The translations under genes were made by a program, and so were the position numbers. From positions 1 to 11,160 of the forward strand of contig RZYD01000053.1 of assembly GCA_009930445.1 (NCBI GenBank): DNA of 11,160 nucleotides. The letters run 5' to 3'. Positions 5,716-11,160 of the stretch are shown piece after piece (the first letter of the stretch is position 1; each line of letters opens with the position of its first letter). The notes beneath the pieces are model-generated. The model was given only the letters and a program-made list of their open reading frames with translations, ran no database searches and was not told the DNA's origin. Origin of the DNA: Bacteroidia bacterium (lineage in GTDB: Bacteria > Bacteroidota > Bacteroidia > Bacteroidales > BM520).

Positions 5716-7092
5716 TTAAGCTTTTTCGAGTTCGACCGTAAAATGGCGCATGATGGGCGCTTCCTTAATAATTGAATACCCGGAAGTTATGGAATCGCGG
5801 CGATCCCACACATTTTTCAATGCAGCCGCAATATAATCCATGTGGTTATTGGTATATACCCTGCGGGGAATTGCCAAACGAAGAAGCTCCAGCTCGGGAT
5901 ACCTGTTTTCCCGTGTAACAGGATCACGATCGGCAAGCAATGTACCAATTTCTACGCCTCTTACACCCCCTTCAATATACAATTCAATTCCCAGGGTTTG
6001 CGCCTGTAACTGCGCGGTGGGAACCTTAGGTAAAAACTTTTTAGCATCGATAAATACGGCATGACCTCCCACAGGATACTGAATTGGTATACCGTAATCC
6101 ATGAGCTTTTGGCCCAGATACTGAACCTGTCCCACACGGGTTTGGAGATATTCAAATTCCGTTCCTTCATAAAGACCCTGTGCCAATGCATTCATATCAC
6201 GACCCGACATTCCGCCGTAAGTAATATACCCTTCAAACATAATATTGAAAGTACAGGCCCTACGAAAAAGGTTCTCGTCGCGAATACCAATAAACCCCCC
6301 CATATTTACAATTGCATCCTTCTTTGAGCTCATGGTTGCCATATCGGCATACTGATACATTTCCCGAACAATCTGTCGGATGGTTTTCTCTTCGTAGCCT
6401 TTCTCACGGATTTTAATAAAATAGGCATTTTCGGCAAACCGGGCCGAATCAAACAACACAGGAATATCATACTGCCGGGATAATTCATACACCGCTTTCA
6501 GGTTAGCGAGGCTCACCGGCTGCCCTCCGGATGAATTACACGTAATGGTTACCACAGTAAAAGGGATCCGGGCTTTACCATACTGTTTATAAACGGCCTC
6601 GAGCTTTTTAAGATCGACATTGCCTTTAAAAGGATGATTAAGCGTAGTATCAAAAGCTTCAGCAATCGTACAATCAATGGCTGTAGCCTTGCGAAACTCA
6701 ATATGTCCCTTTGTGGTGTCGAAATGGGAATTCCCTGGAATGATATTTCCCTCCTTAACCAAGGTAGAAAAAAGTACATTTTCTGCTGCGCGACCCTGAT
6801 GGGTTGGCAGAAAATAGGGAAAGCCCATTATATCCTGAATGGCCTCTTTCATCTTGGTGTACGAACGCGCGCCGGCATAACTTTCGTCGCCCAGCATTAT
6901 CTCCGACCATTGCTTGTCGCTCATGGCTCCGGTGCCGGAATCAGTAAGCAAATCAATGAATACGTAATCACTCTTCAGGTTAAAAAGGTTATAGCTGGCC
7001 TCTTTTATCCATTGTTCGCGCTCCTGACGGGAAGAACGCCGCACCGATTCAACCATTTTAATTTTATAGGATTCTGCAAAAGGTAATTCCAT
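5716..7092 (-). CDS. tnaA: Tryptophanase (tryptophan indole-lyase)
   Basis: This 458-residue PLP enzyme splits L-tryptophan to indole, pyruvate and ammonia. It aligns along its whole length with the tryptophanase/tyrosine phenol-lyase family: FIDLLTDSGTGAMSD (46-60), PTHQGRAAEN (96-105), DSARFAENAYFIK (215-227), MSSKKD (254-259, Lys258 as the PLP lysine), GGMSGRDM and LLRLAIPRRVYT. Two sites separate the two enzymes. Tyrosine phenol-lyase has MERG with an essential Arg, whereas this protein has VEIG (380-383) as in E. coli TnaA. Near the end it has RHFT (His450) where tyrosine phenol-lyase has RFFT. Tryptophanase is therefore the better call. The ATG at 7090-7092 gives the family's usual N-terminus; an upstream 21-codon extension is rejected. 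No tnaB-type tryptophan permease is adjacent. Confidence 0.92.
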   Translation of the reverse strand: MELPFAESYKIKMVESVRRSSRQEREQWIKEASYNLFNLKSDYVFIDLLTDSGTGAMSDKQWSEIMLGDESYAGARSYTKMKEAIQDIMGFPYFLPTHQGRAAENVLFSTLVKEGNIIPGNSHFDTTKGHIEFRKATAIDCTIAEAFDTTLNHPFKGNVDLKKLEAVYKQYGKARIPFTVVTITCNSSGGQPVSLANLKAVYELSRQYDIPVLFDSARFAENAYFIKIREKGYEEKTIRQIVREMYQYADMATMSSKKDAIVNMGGFIGIRDENLFRRACTFNIMFEGYITYGGMSGRDMNALAQGLYEGTEFEYLQTRVGQVQYLGQKLMDYGIPIQYPVGGHAVFIDAKKFLPKVPTAQLQAQTLGIELYIEGGVRGVEIGTLLADRDPVTRENRYPELELLRLAIPRRVYTNNHMDYIAAALKNVWDRRDSITSGYSIIKEAPIMRHFTVELEKA

Positions 7093-7112
7093 ACGATAAA
7101 TATTTTTATATG

Positions 7113-7147
7113 AAAAAAAATGAAAAAACACCCCTGAAACGAAGGGG
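7113..7147 (-). terminator. Possible attenuator hairpin in the tnaA leader
   Basis: On the minus strand CCCCT (7147-7143) pairs with AGGGG (7135-7131) around a 7-nt loop. Two nt later comes T6 (7128-7123), then CA and T8 (7120-7113). It lies about 20 nt before the tnaA ATG and inside the predicted leader transcript. The stem is only 5 bp, so it is a weak intrinsic terminator at best and could be chance in AT-rich DNA. Confidence 0.35.
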
Positions 7148-7157
7148 AATACCAAAT

Positions 7158-7244
7158 TCAGGCCACGAAAATAAATCCGTCACGATTTTTGATATTGAGG
7201 AATACCAACCCAGAAAGTGCTGAAAGCAAAGAATTTCCTTCCAT
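7158..7244 (-). CDS. Possible 28-codon leader ORF of tnaA
   Basis: An ATG at 7242-7244 opens a 28-residue ORF (begins MEGNSLLSALSG, ends DGFIFVA) that stops with TGA at 7158-7160, 65 nt before the tnaA start. In enteric bacteria, tna operons have a leader peptide, TnaC, whose ribosome stalls at the stop codon when tryptophan is high. This ORF is similar in length and place but has no Trp codon and no sequence resemblance to TnaC. No Shine-Dalgarno is seen. It would start about 10 nt after the predicted transcript start. Treat it as a candidate only. Confidence 0.25.
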   Translation of the reverse strand: MEGNSLLSALSGLVFLNIKNRDGFIFVA

Positions 7245-7260
7245 AAACGGTTGTTTGGAA

Positions 7261-7268
7261 CAAAATTA
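7261..7268 (-). promoter_or_regulatory. Candidate -7 box for tnaA
   Basis: The minus strand reads TAATTTTG, matching TAnnTTTG. Transcription would start near 7254, giving a tnaA leader of roughly 160 nt. No convincing TTG -33 element is visible. Confidence 0.4.
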
Positions 7269-7301
7269 AAGCATTTTTTTAAAATACAGAAATCATACCA
7301 G

Positions 7302-7309
7302 TAAATTTG
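7302..7309 (+). promoter_or_regulatory. Candidate -7 box for the ECF sigma operon
   Basis: The plus strand reads TAAATTTG, matching the housekeeping consensus TAnnTTTG, with a predicted start near 7316. That leaves about 60 nt of leader before the ATG at 7376. Because it fits the housekeeping consensus, basal expression of the sigma gene need not be autoregulated. No clear -33 TTG is seen. Confidence 0.45.
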
Positions 7310-7375
7310 CAACGTTAACAAAAATATTCCGTCATTAGCACAGAAAGAAACAGGATTGTGACACAAACCATACAC

Positions 7376-7918
7376 ATGATTCACAGGGATTTGATCATCG
7401 CCTGCCAGAAGGGTGACAGAAAGGCCTTCAAAAAATTATATGATTTATACGCAATAGCAATGTATAATGTTTGTGTTCGGTTTATGCACGACAATGAGGG
7501 TGCGAAAGATATGCTTCAGGACGCATTTTCCTATGCATTTTCAAAGATTCACTCGTTTCGGTTTGAATCCAGTTTCGGTTCCTGGTTGAAAAGAATTGCG
7601 ATTAATACCTGTATTAGTGAAATCAGAAAAAGAAAAGCAGATTTACAATTTTTTGAAGATATGAATTACTTCGATAACCGGGAAGAAGAACGAATAGATG
7701 AGCGGTTGATCTCCGTCGACGGAATAAAAGAAGCCATGAAAACCTTACCGGAGGGAAGCCGGATAATTTTTAACATGTACCTGCTCGAAGGACTGGATCA
7801 TGGTGAAATCGCCGGGTTTCTTGGGATTAATGAAGCCACCTCTCGATCACAGTATATGCGGGCAAAAACAAAAGTGAAAGAATATCTTATGCATCATGAA
7901 ATTAAATATCAGGTATAA
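7376..7918 (+). CDS. ECF-type RNA polymerase sigma factor
   Basis: The 180-residue protein is a group 4 (ECF) sigma-70 factor that would direct RNA polymerase to a small regulon. Region 2 covers about residues 15-88: KAFKKLYDLYA, GAKDMLQDAFSYAFSKIHSFRFESSFGSWLKRIAINTCISEIRKRK, including the W and IAxNxC features of region 2.3-2.4. Region 4 covers about 118-170: LPEGSRIIFNMYLLEGLDHGEIAGFLGINEATSRSQYMRAKTKVKEYL, a helix-turn-helix for the -35-like element. The ATG at 7376 gives the typical ECF N-terminus (IIACQKGDRKAF). A GTG at 7358 preceded by CAGGA is a real alternative that adds six residues. The gene is followed 12 nt later by its likely anti-sigma gene and diverges from tnaA. Confidence 0.92.
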   Translation: MIHRDLIIACQKGDRKAFKKLYDLYAIAMYNVCVRFMHDNEGAKDMLQDAFSYAFSKIHSFRFESSFGSWLKRIAINTCISEIRKRKADLQFFEDMNYFDNREEERIDERLISVDGIKEAMKTLPEGSRIIFNMYLLEGLDHGEIAGFLGINEATSRSQYMRAKTKVKEYLMHHEIKYQV

Positions 7919-7930
7919 AAACCGGAATAT

Positions 7931-8491
7931 ATGGATCCACTGGAAAAATTTGTAGTTGAAAACAGGGAGGCATTTAATGTAGCTAAGCCCCCCAAAGAGG
8001 TATGGGAAAACCTCGATAGTCAGATTTCAGCGTTAAAAATAAAATCCCGCCATAATCTGATATTGAGGTGGACGGCCACCGCCGCAGCCGCGGTCCTGAT
8101 TTTTGCCTCGGCCTGGTTTCTCAACGACTTACAGGATCGCAGGCTGCATCAAAGTGGGATAAAGCAACCGCAGGCCATCGCGATGATCGATGAGCTCCAA
8201 GAAGCAGAAGCGTTTTATGAAGCACGGATTAACCAGAGCAAAACACGGTTGGCCTCCTATAGCACCCAGCACCCCGAACTGCTCGAAGAAATCAACAACG
8301 ATCTTGAACAGCTTTCTCTGGTGTATGAAGAACTTAAAAATGACCTTGACGACCATGCCGCAAATCAGGAAATCATTGAGGCGATGATCCAGAATTACCG
8401 TCTTCGCCTTGGCATCCTGGAACAGATACTTGCCCAATTAATCGAAAAAAATGAAACACAAGCCATTCAATCCAACCACTATGAAATATAA
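7931..8491 (+). CDS. One-TM anti-sigma-like protein with periplasmic helical domain
   Basis: This 186-residue protein has a short cytoplasmic part (1-43, with FNVAKPPKEVWENLDSQI as in Bacteroidota anti-sigma factors), one TM helix (about 45-64) and a periplasmic part (65-186) that is nearly all alpha-helical and charged. That part contains FYEARINQSKTRLASY, ELLEEINNDLEQLSLVYEEL and EIIEAMIQNYRLRLGILEQIL, suggesting a helical hairpin or coiled coil. Position right after the ECF sigma gene makes sigma sequestration the likely job. There is no cysteine, hence no zinc anti-sigma (HxxxCxxC) motif, and no FecR domain. How a signal releases sigma is not visible. The 3' end overlaps the next gene by 11 nt, suggesting coupled translation. 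Confidence 0.8.
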   Translation: MDPLEKFVVENREAFNVAKPPKEVWENLDSQISALKIKSRHNLILRWTATAAAAVLIFASAWFLNDLQDRRLHQSGIKQPQAIAMIDELQEAEAFYEARINQSKTRLASYSTQHPELLEEINNDLEQLSLVYEELKNDLDDHAANQEIIEAMIQNYRLRLGILEQILAQLIEKNETQAIQSNHYEI

Positions 8492-9575
8492 TTTTCGTAC
8501 TGTCGCTCTTTGCCTGGGGTTGCTTACCGTATCGGTTGCCGCCAACGCGCAAACCTTCGAAAAAAGCCTTGATATCTCCCGCACTTTCCCCGTTATGGAG
8601 ATGACAAGCCTTCAGGTGGAAAATAAATACGGAACCATCAACATCATCCCCTGGGAAAAAGATTCCGTGCGCTTTGATATTGCGCTGAAAGTAACCAGCT
8701 CAAAAATCGACCGGCTTGACAATACCTTCAAATCCATCGCTATCGATTTTACAGCCAATGAATACTTCATCATTACCCGAACCGTGTTTAAAAACCAAAA
8801 AAACCGATTCCTGGCTGAACTTACCGATATGGCTTCCAGCTTACTAAGTACGACAAATGCACAAATTGACTATACCATTTATTTACCGGAAGACATTGAG
8901 CTGACCATTGACCATAAATTTGGGAATCTTTACACCACCAACCTTACCGGGAAGCTCAATATCACGCTTTCAAACGGGGATATGCGTGCCAACAATCTCA
9001 CCGGACCAGTTCGCATTTATCACGAATTCGGAAATCTTATTGTCAATGAACTACAAAATGCCACGATAGAATTTAATTACGCCAACGCCCGGATAAATAA
9101 AGCAGAATCGCTCGCTTTGAAGTCAAGAGCCACTACGCTGGAAATCGATGACATCCAACAACTCGACCTCAACTCCCGGAGAGATCAGATCACCATTAAC
9201 CATCTTATGGGAATTACAGGCGACCTCAGCTTTTCATCCCTGGAGATGCAAGCCCTGAATAAATCACTGATCATGCACTCAGAATACGGGGAAATTGCTA
9301 TTAATCAAATAGATGATTCCTTTAACCTCATCGACCTCAGTTCAACGTACACCGATATTAAACTGATGGTTACCCATGAGGCGGCTTTTGATTTTGAACT
9401 TATCCACACCAAAGAATCGGATGTTTCAGTAGCCGGATTTATCGAAATCACCAACACAGAATTACTCTCCCAGGACAATGAAATAATTAAAGTGACCGGA
9501 TATCAGGGAAAAGAAGGCAACCGAAAATCAAAAATCCGAATCGATATAAAATCCGGATCATTTAAAATAATTTAA
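8481..9575 (+). CDS. Exported DUF4097-like beta-strand repeat protein
   Basis: The 364-residue protein has a signal peptide (MKYNFRTVALCLGLLTVSVAANA|Q). The rest is short repeating beta strands in the style of DUF4097/GIN-related putative adhesins: LQVENKYGTINIIPWEKDSV, IELTIDHKFGNLYTTNLTGKLNITLSNGDM, VRIYHEFGNLIVNELQNATIEFNYANARI, LIMHSEYGEIAINQI. The recurring strand pattern suggests a beta-helix or solenoid. There is no lipobox and no T9SS tail, so it is probably periplasmic. The ATG at 8481 is chosen because it starts a clean signal peptide; an in-frame ATG at 8451 would put ten polar residues before it and overlap the anti-sigma gene by 41 nt. Function is unknown. Operon context ties it to the sigma/anti-sigma pair as part of the sensor or the response. 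Confidence 0.8.
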   Translation: MKYNFRTVALCLGLLTVSVAANAQTFEKSLDISRTFPVMEMTSLQVENKYGTINIIPWEKDSVRFDIALKVTSSKIDRLDNTFKSIAIDFTANEYFIITRTVFKNQKNRFLAELTDMASSLLSTTNAQIDYTIYLPEDIELTIDHKFGNLYTTNLTGKLNITLSNGDMRANNLTGPVRIYHEFGNLIVNELQNATIEFNYANARINKAESLALKSRATTLEIDDIQQLDLNSRRDQITINHLMGITGDLSFSSLEMQALNKSLIMHSEYGEIAINQIDDSFNLIDLSSTYTDIKLMVTHEAAFDFELIHTKESDVSVAGFIEITNTELLSQDNEIIKVTGYQGKEGNRKSKIRIDIKSGSFKII

Positions 9576-9599
9576 ATAATGCTGCAACGAGCCATAAAA

Positions 9600-9622
9600 A
9601 TACACGTCATTAGTACGTGTAT
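9600..9622. repeat. 8-bp inverted repeat upstream of the GIN lipoprotein gene
   Basis: ATACACGT (9600-9607) and ACGTGTAT (9615-9622) are perfect complements around a 7-nt spacer (CATTAGT). It sits in the 65-nt gap between two genes of the cassette. No T-run follows, so it is not a normal terminator. It could be an operator-like dyad, an mRNA stem-loop setting relative expression, or chance. Confidence 0.45.
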
Positions 9623-9640
9623 AATTAAAATATAAGATTT

Positions 9641-10378
9641 ATGAAAAAAATAATTTTTGACTTCATTTATATACTTTTGTCATTCGGCGTTTTCGCAGCA
9701 TTCACCACCGGATGCTACCGTACAACAGCCATAGAAGGAAACTACGATCTGGTTACGGAAACAAGAGCCATCAGCGGTTTTGATGAAGTATCACTGGAAG
9801 GATTTATGGATGTGGAATATGTGCAGTCCGATTATTTCGAAGTTCAGGTGGAGGCGGAATCGAATCTCCTACCCTATATTGAAACCTCAGTTAGAAACAA
9901 CACGCTCCGTATTAAAACTTACGATAACCGAAATTTACGAAACAATTACGCCATTCTTATCCGGGTTTTTTCTCCCGATCTTGCCGCCTATTCGCTATCG
10001 GGAAGTGGCGATTTCGATTGTGAAAATTTGGTAAATGATGCTTTTGAACTCTTAATTTCCGGCAGCGGTGACGTAGACCTTGGCATCGACACCTATGATC
10101 TGAAGATAAAAATCAGCGGTAGCGGAAATGCAGAACTGTGGGGCATTGCGGATGATACAGAGCTAATTATCAGTGGGTCAGGAAATATCCATGCCTATGA
10201 TCTGGAGACGAAAAACAGCCGGACCCGGATCAGTGGAAGTGGAAACATGTACCTCTGGGTAACCGATTACTTAAAAGTAAATATTACCGGGTCGGGCGAC
10301 ATTTACTATTTTGGGCAACCTGCGATAGATGCCAACATCACAGGTACAGGATCCATCATTCATGTGGAAGGCAAATGA
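9641..10378 (+). CDS. GIN-domain (DUF2807) lipoprotein with SGSG repeat ladder
   Basis: The 245-residue protein begins with a hydrophobic export signal ending in FTTGC (Cys25), a plausible lipobox. The mature part is a head-GIN/DUF2807 domain: an opening block (RAISGFDEVSLEGFMDVEYVQ, 42-62; VEAESNLLPYIETSVRNNTLRIKT, 70-93) and then seven turns, each carrying SGSG or a close variant. These turns begin near residues 120, 140, 159, 178, 198, 216 (TGSG) and 234 (TGTG), at a constant 18-20 residue step, as expected for a right-handed beta-helix with one turn per repeat. GIN proteins are widespread in Bacteroidota and their role is unsettled; they are often labelled putative autotransporter adhesins. 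It is probably the fourth gene of the sigma cassette. An inverted repeat lies just upstream. Confidence 0.88.
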   Translation: MKKIIFDFIYILLSFGVFAAFTTGCYRTTAIEGNYDLVTETRAISGFDEVSLEGFMDVEYVQSDYFEVQVEAESNLLPYIETSVRNNTLRIKTYDNRNLRNNYAILIRVFSPDLAAYSLSGSGDFDCENLVNDAFELLISGSGDVDLGIDTYDLKIKISGSGNAELWGIADDTELIISGSGNIHAYDLETKNSRTRISGSGNMYLWVTDYLKVNITGSGDIYYFGQPAIDANITGTGSIIHVEGK

Positions 10379-10425
10379 TTTTACTTACAGTATATCTTCT
10401 CTTGCAACTGCAGGGTTACATCAGA

Positions 10426-10460
10426 ATACGCACAGGCGCCAGAAAAAAAGACATGCGTAT
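10426..10460. repeat. 7-bp inverted repeat in the leader of the beta-barrel gene
   Basis: ATACGCA (10426-10432) and TGCGTAT (10454-10460) are perfect complements with a 21-nt spacer, in the 115-nt gap before the beta-barrel gene. No T-run follows. No TAnnTTTG box was found in this gap, so the gene may be read through from upstream. The repeat may be an RNA hairpin or a protein site; evidence is limited to the symmetry. Confidence 0.3.
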
Positions 10461-10493
10461 CATTCATTCAACAACACAACAAGACACAATACC

Positions 10494-11147
10494 ATGAAAA
10501 AAGGAATCTTCATTTTAGTACTACTGACAGGGATAAGCACCATCCAGATAACCGCTCAGGAAAAACCAGCCTACAACCCAAATCAAATCCGCACACTGGC
10601 TGGCAATCAGAATATCAGCAACGGTTTTTATGCCGGGCTGAAGTTCGGATATACCCCGATAGAACACACCGATGCGTTTGTAACCGGAGTAAGGCTGGCC
10701 TGGGTAATCAATCATCGGCTTGCCTTAGGTATTGCCGGCAGCACCTATTTTTCCGGTTACGATCAATACAACGAGCTACCCGATGACAACTTTTACCTTG
10801 CAGGCGGACAAGCCGGGTTATATCTTGAACCCATCTTTTTTGCCACCAGTCCTATTCATTTTAGCCTCCCCATCACCTTGGGCGCCGGCGGTATTTACGC
10901 ATGGAATGAAACCTGGGGATCAGAACTGGATCCTCCATATTCTTATCACGATGACTGGGATATTTACTTTGTTGTTGAGCCGGGGATTGAGCTCGATATA
11001 AACGTAGTCCGTTTTATGCGGTTATCCTTTGGAGCTACTTACCGCCTTACCGATGACATTGCAATAAATGGCCTGAACGTTCCCATTGGGAAAGGTGCAT
11101 TACGTAACTTTTCCGGCTATTTTGCCATAAAGTTTGGAAAATTTTAA
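10494..11147 (+). CDS. Outer-membrane beta-barrel protein
   Basis: The 217-residue protein has a signal peptide (MKKGIFILVLLTGISTIQITA|Q). The remainder is alternating hydrophobic/polar strands with Gly and aromatic girdles: FYAGLKFGYTPI, GVRLAWVINHRLALGIAGSTYF, FYLAGGQAGLYLEPIFF, FSLPITLGAGGIYAW, YFVVEPGIELDINVVRFMRLSFGATYRL, and the final strand LRNFSGYFAIKFGKF ending in Phe, the usual outer-membrane assembly signal. Size and pattern suggest an eight-stranded barrel like the OmpW/PorT-type small barrels of Bacteroidota. The ATG at 10494 is chosen for the signal peptide; the frame stays open upstream, but that stretch overlaps the GIN gene and shows no protein-like features. A longer gap separates it from the cassette, so co-regulation is likely but not certain. 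Confidence 0.85.
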   Translation: MKKGIFILVLLTGISTIQITAQEKPAYNPNQIRTLAGNQNISNGFYAGLKFGYTPIEHTDAFVTGVRLAWVINHRLALGIAGSTYFSGYDQYNELPDDNFYLAGGQAGLYLEPIFFATSPIHFSLPITLGAGGIYAWNETWGSELDPPYSYHDDWDIYFVVEPGIELDINVVRFMRLSFGATYRLTDDIAINGLNVPIGKGALRNFSGYFAIKFGKF

Positions 11148-11160
11148 CGTGGTTTTGTAG

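Larger units (their letters stand above)
7093..7375. promoter_or_regulatory. Divergent intergenic region between tnaA and the ECF sigma gene
   Basis: This 283-nt AT-rich gap lies between two divergently transcribed genes. It holds one candidate -7 box per direction (7261-7268 minus, 7302-7309 plus). On the tnaA side it also holds a possible short leader ORF and a small hairpin with T-runs, listed separately. A second minus-strand sequence, TGAATTTG (7160-7153), is one mismatch from the -7 consensus and would give a much shorter tnaA leader. No long repeat, RNA gene or larger credible ORF was seen. Confidence 0.6.

Noticed and set aside
5716..7092. Call as tyrosine phenol-lyase
   Set aside because: The diagnostic Arg of MERG is Ile in VEIG, and the Phe pair near the C-terminus is HF, both as in tryptophanase.
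7093..7155. N-terminal extension of tryptophanase (21 codons, F-rich)
   Set aside because: Family members start near the MELPFAESYKIK equivalent. The extension reads through the T-runs and hairpin and looks like low-complexity translation of AT-rich DNA.
7106..7384. 92-codon minus-strand ORF overlapping the tnaA leader and the sigma start
   Set aside because: It has no recognisable protein character, overlaps both candidate promoters and the sigma gene start, and shares its region with a better-placed short ORF.
10329..10493. 55-codon in-frame upstream extension of the beta-barrel protein
   Set aside because: It overlaps the GIN gene and would bury the clear signal peptide that begins at 10494.

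Overview
The window looks like chromosomal DNA from a member of the Bacteroidota, probably an anaerobic or facultative Bacteroidales/Marinilabiliales-type organism. Four things point that way. Signal peptides end in the A|Q cleavage pattern typical of the phylum. The secreted nuclease carries a C-terminal domain of the type IX secretion (T9SS) kind. Candidate promoters match the Bacteroidota -7 box TAnnTTTG, and starts lack strong Shine-Dalgarno sites. The gene set also fits (GIN/DUF4097 proteins, an ECF sigma factor with a one-TM anti-sigma factor). No IS element, phage gene, CRISPR array or rRNA was seen.

Left part (1-1819). A plus-strand terminator at 41-84 closes a gene that lies off the left edge. 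A PHP-family histidinol-phosphatase-like gene follows on the minus strand, with tRNA-Thr(CGU) just upstream of it. Head-to-head with the tRNA is a membrane-anchored lysozyme-fold protein on the plus strand. Two TAnnTTTG boxes facing opposite ways lie only 2 bp apart between them.

Middle part (1816-5536, minus strand). Five tightly packed genes probably form one operon. In transcription order they are a free-methionine-(R)-sulfoxide reductase, a class V (AGT-like) aminotransferase, a MntP-like membrane protein lacking the family's key aspartates, a secreted endonuclease I with a T9SS-type C-terminus, and an alpha-helical HEAT-like orphan. Its last stop codon overlaps the stop of the convergent lysozyme-like gene in a shared TTAA.

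Tryptophanase block (5650-7320). tnaA (minus strand) has a strong intrinsic terminator. Its leader is about 160 nt and holds a possible 28-codon ORF followed by a short hairpin and two T-runs, an arrangement that would suit attenuation.

Right part (7300-11147, plus strand). An envelope-type regulatory cassette runs in order: ECF sigma factor, one-TM anti-sigma factor with a helical-hairpin periplasmic domain, exported DUF4097-like beta-strand-repeat protein, GIN-domain (DUF2807) lipoprotein with an SGSG ladder, and outer-membrane beta-barrel protein. The first three genes are nearly contiguous or overlapping. The layout suggests a signal-responsive surface system whose signal and output are unknown. 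It is the best candidate here for an under-described system.
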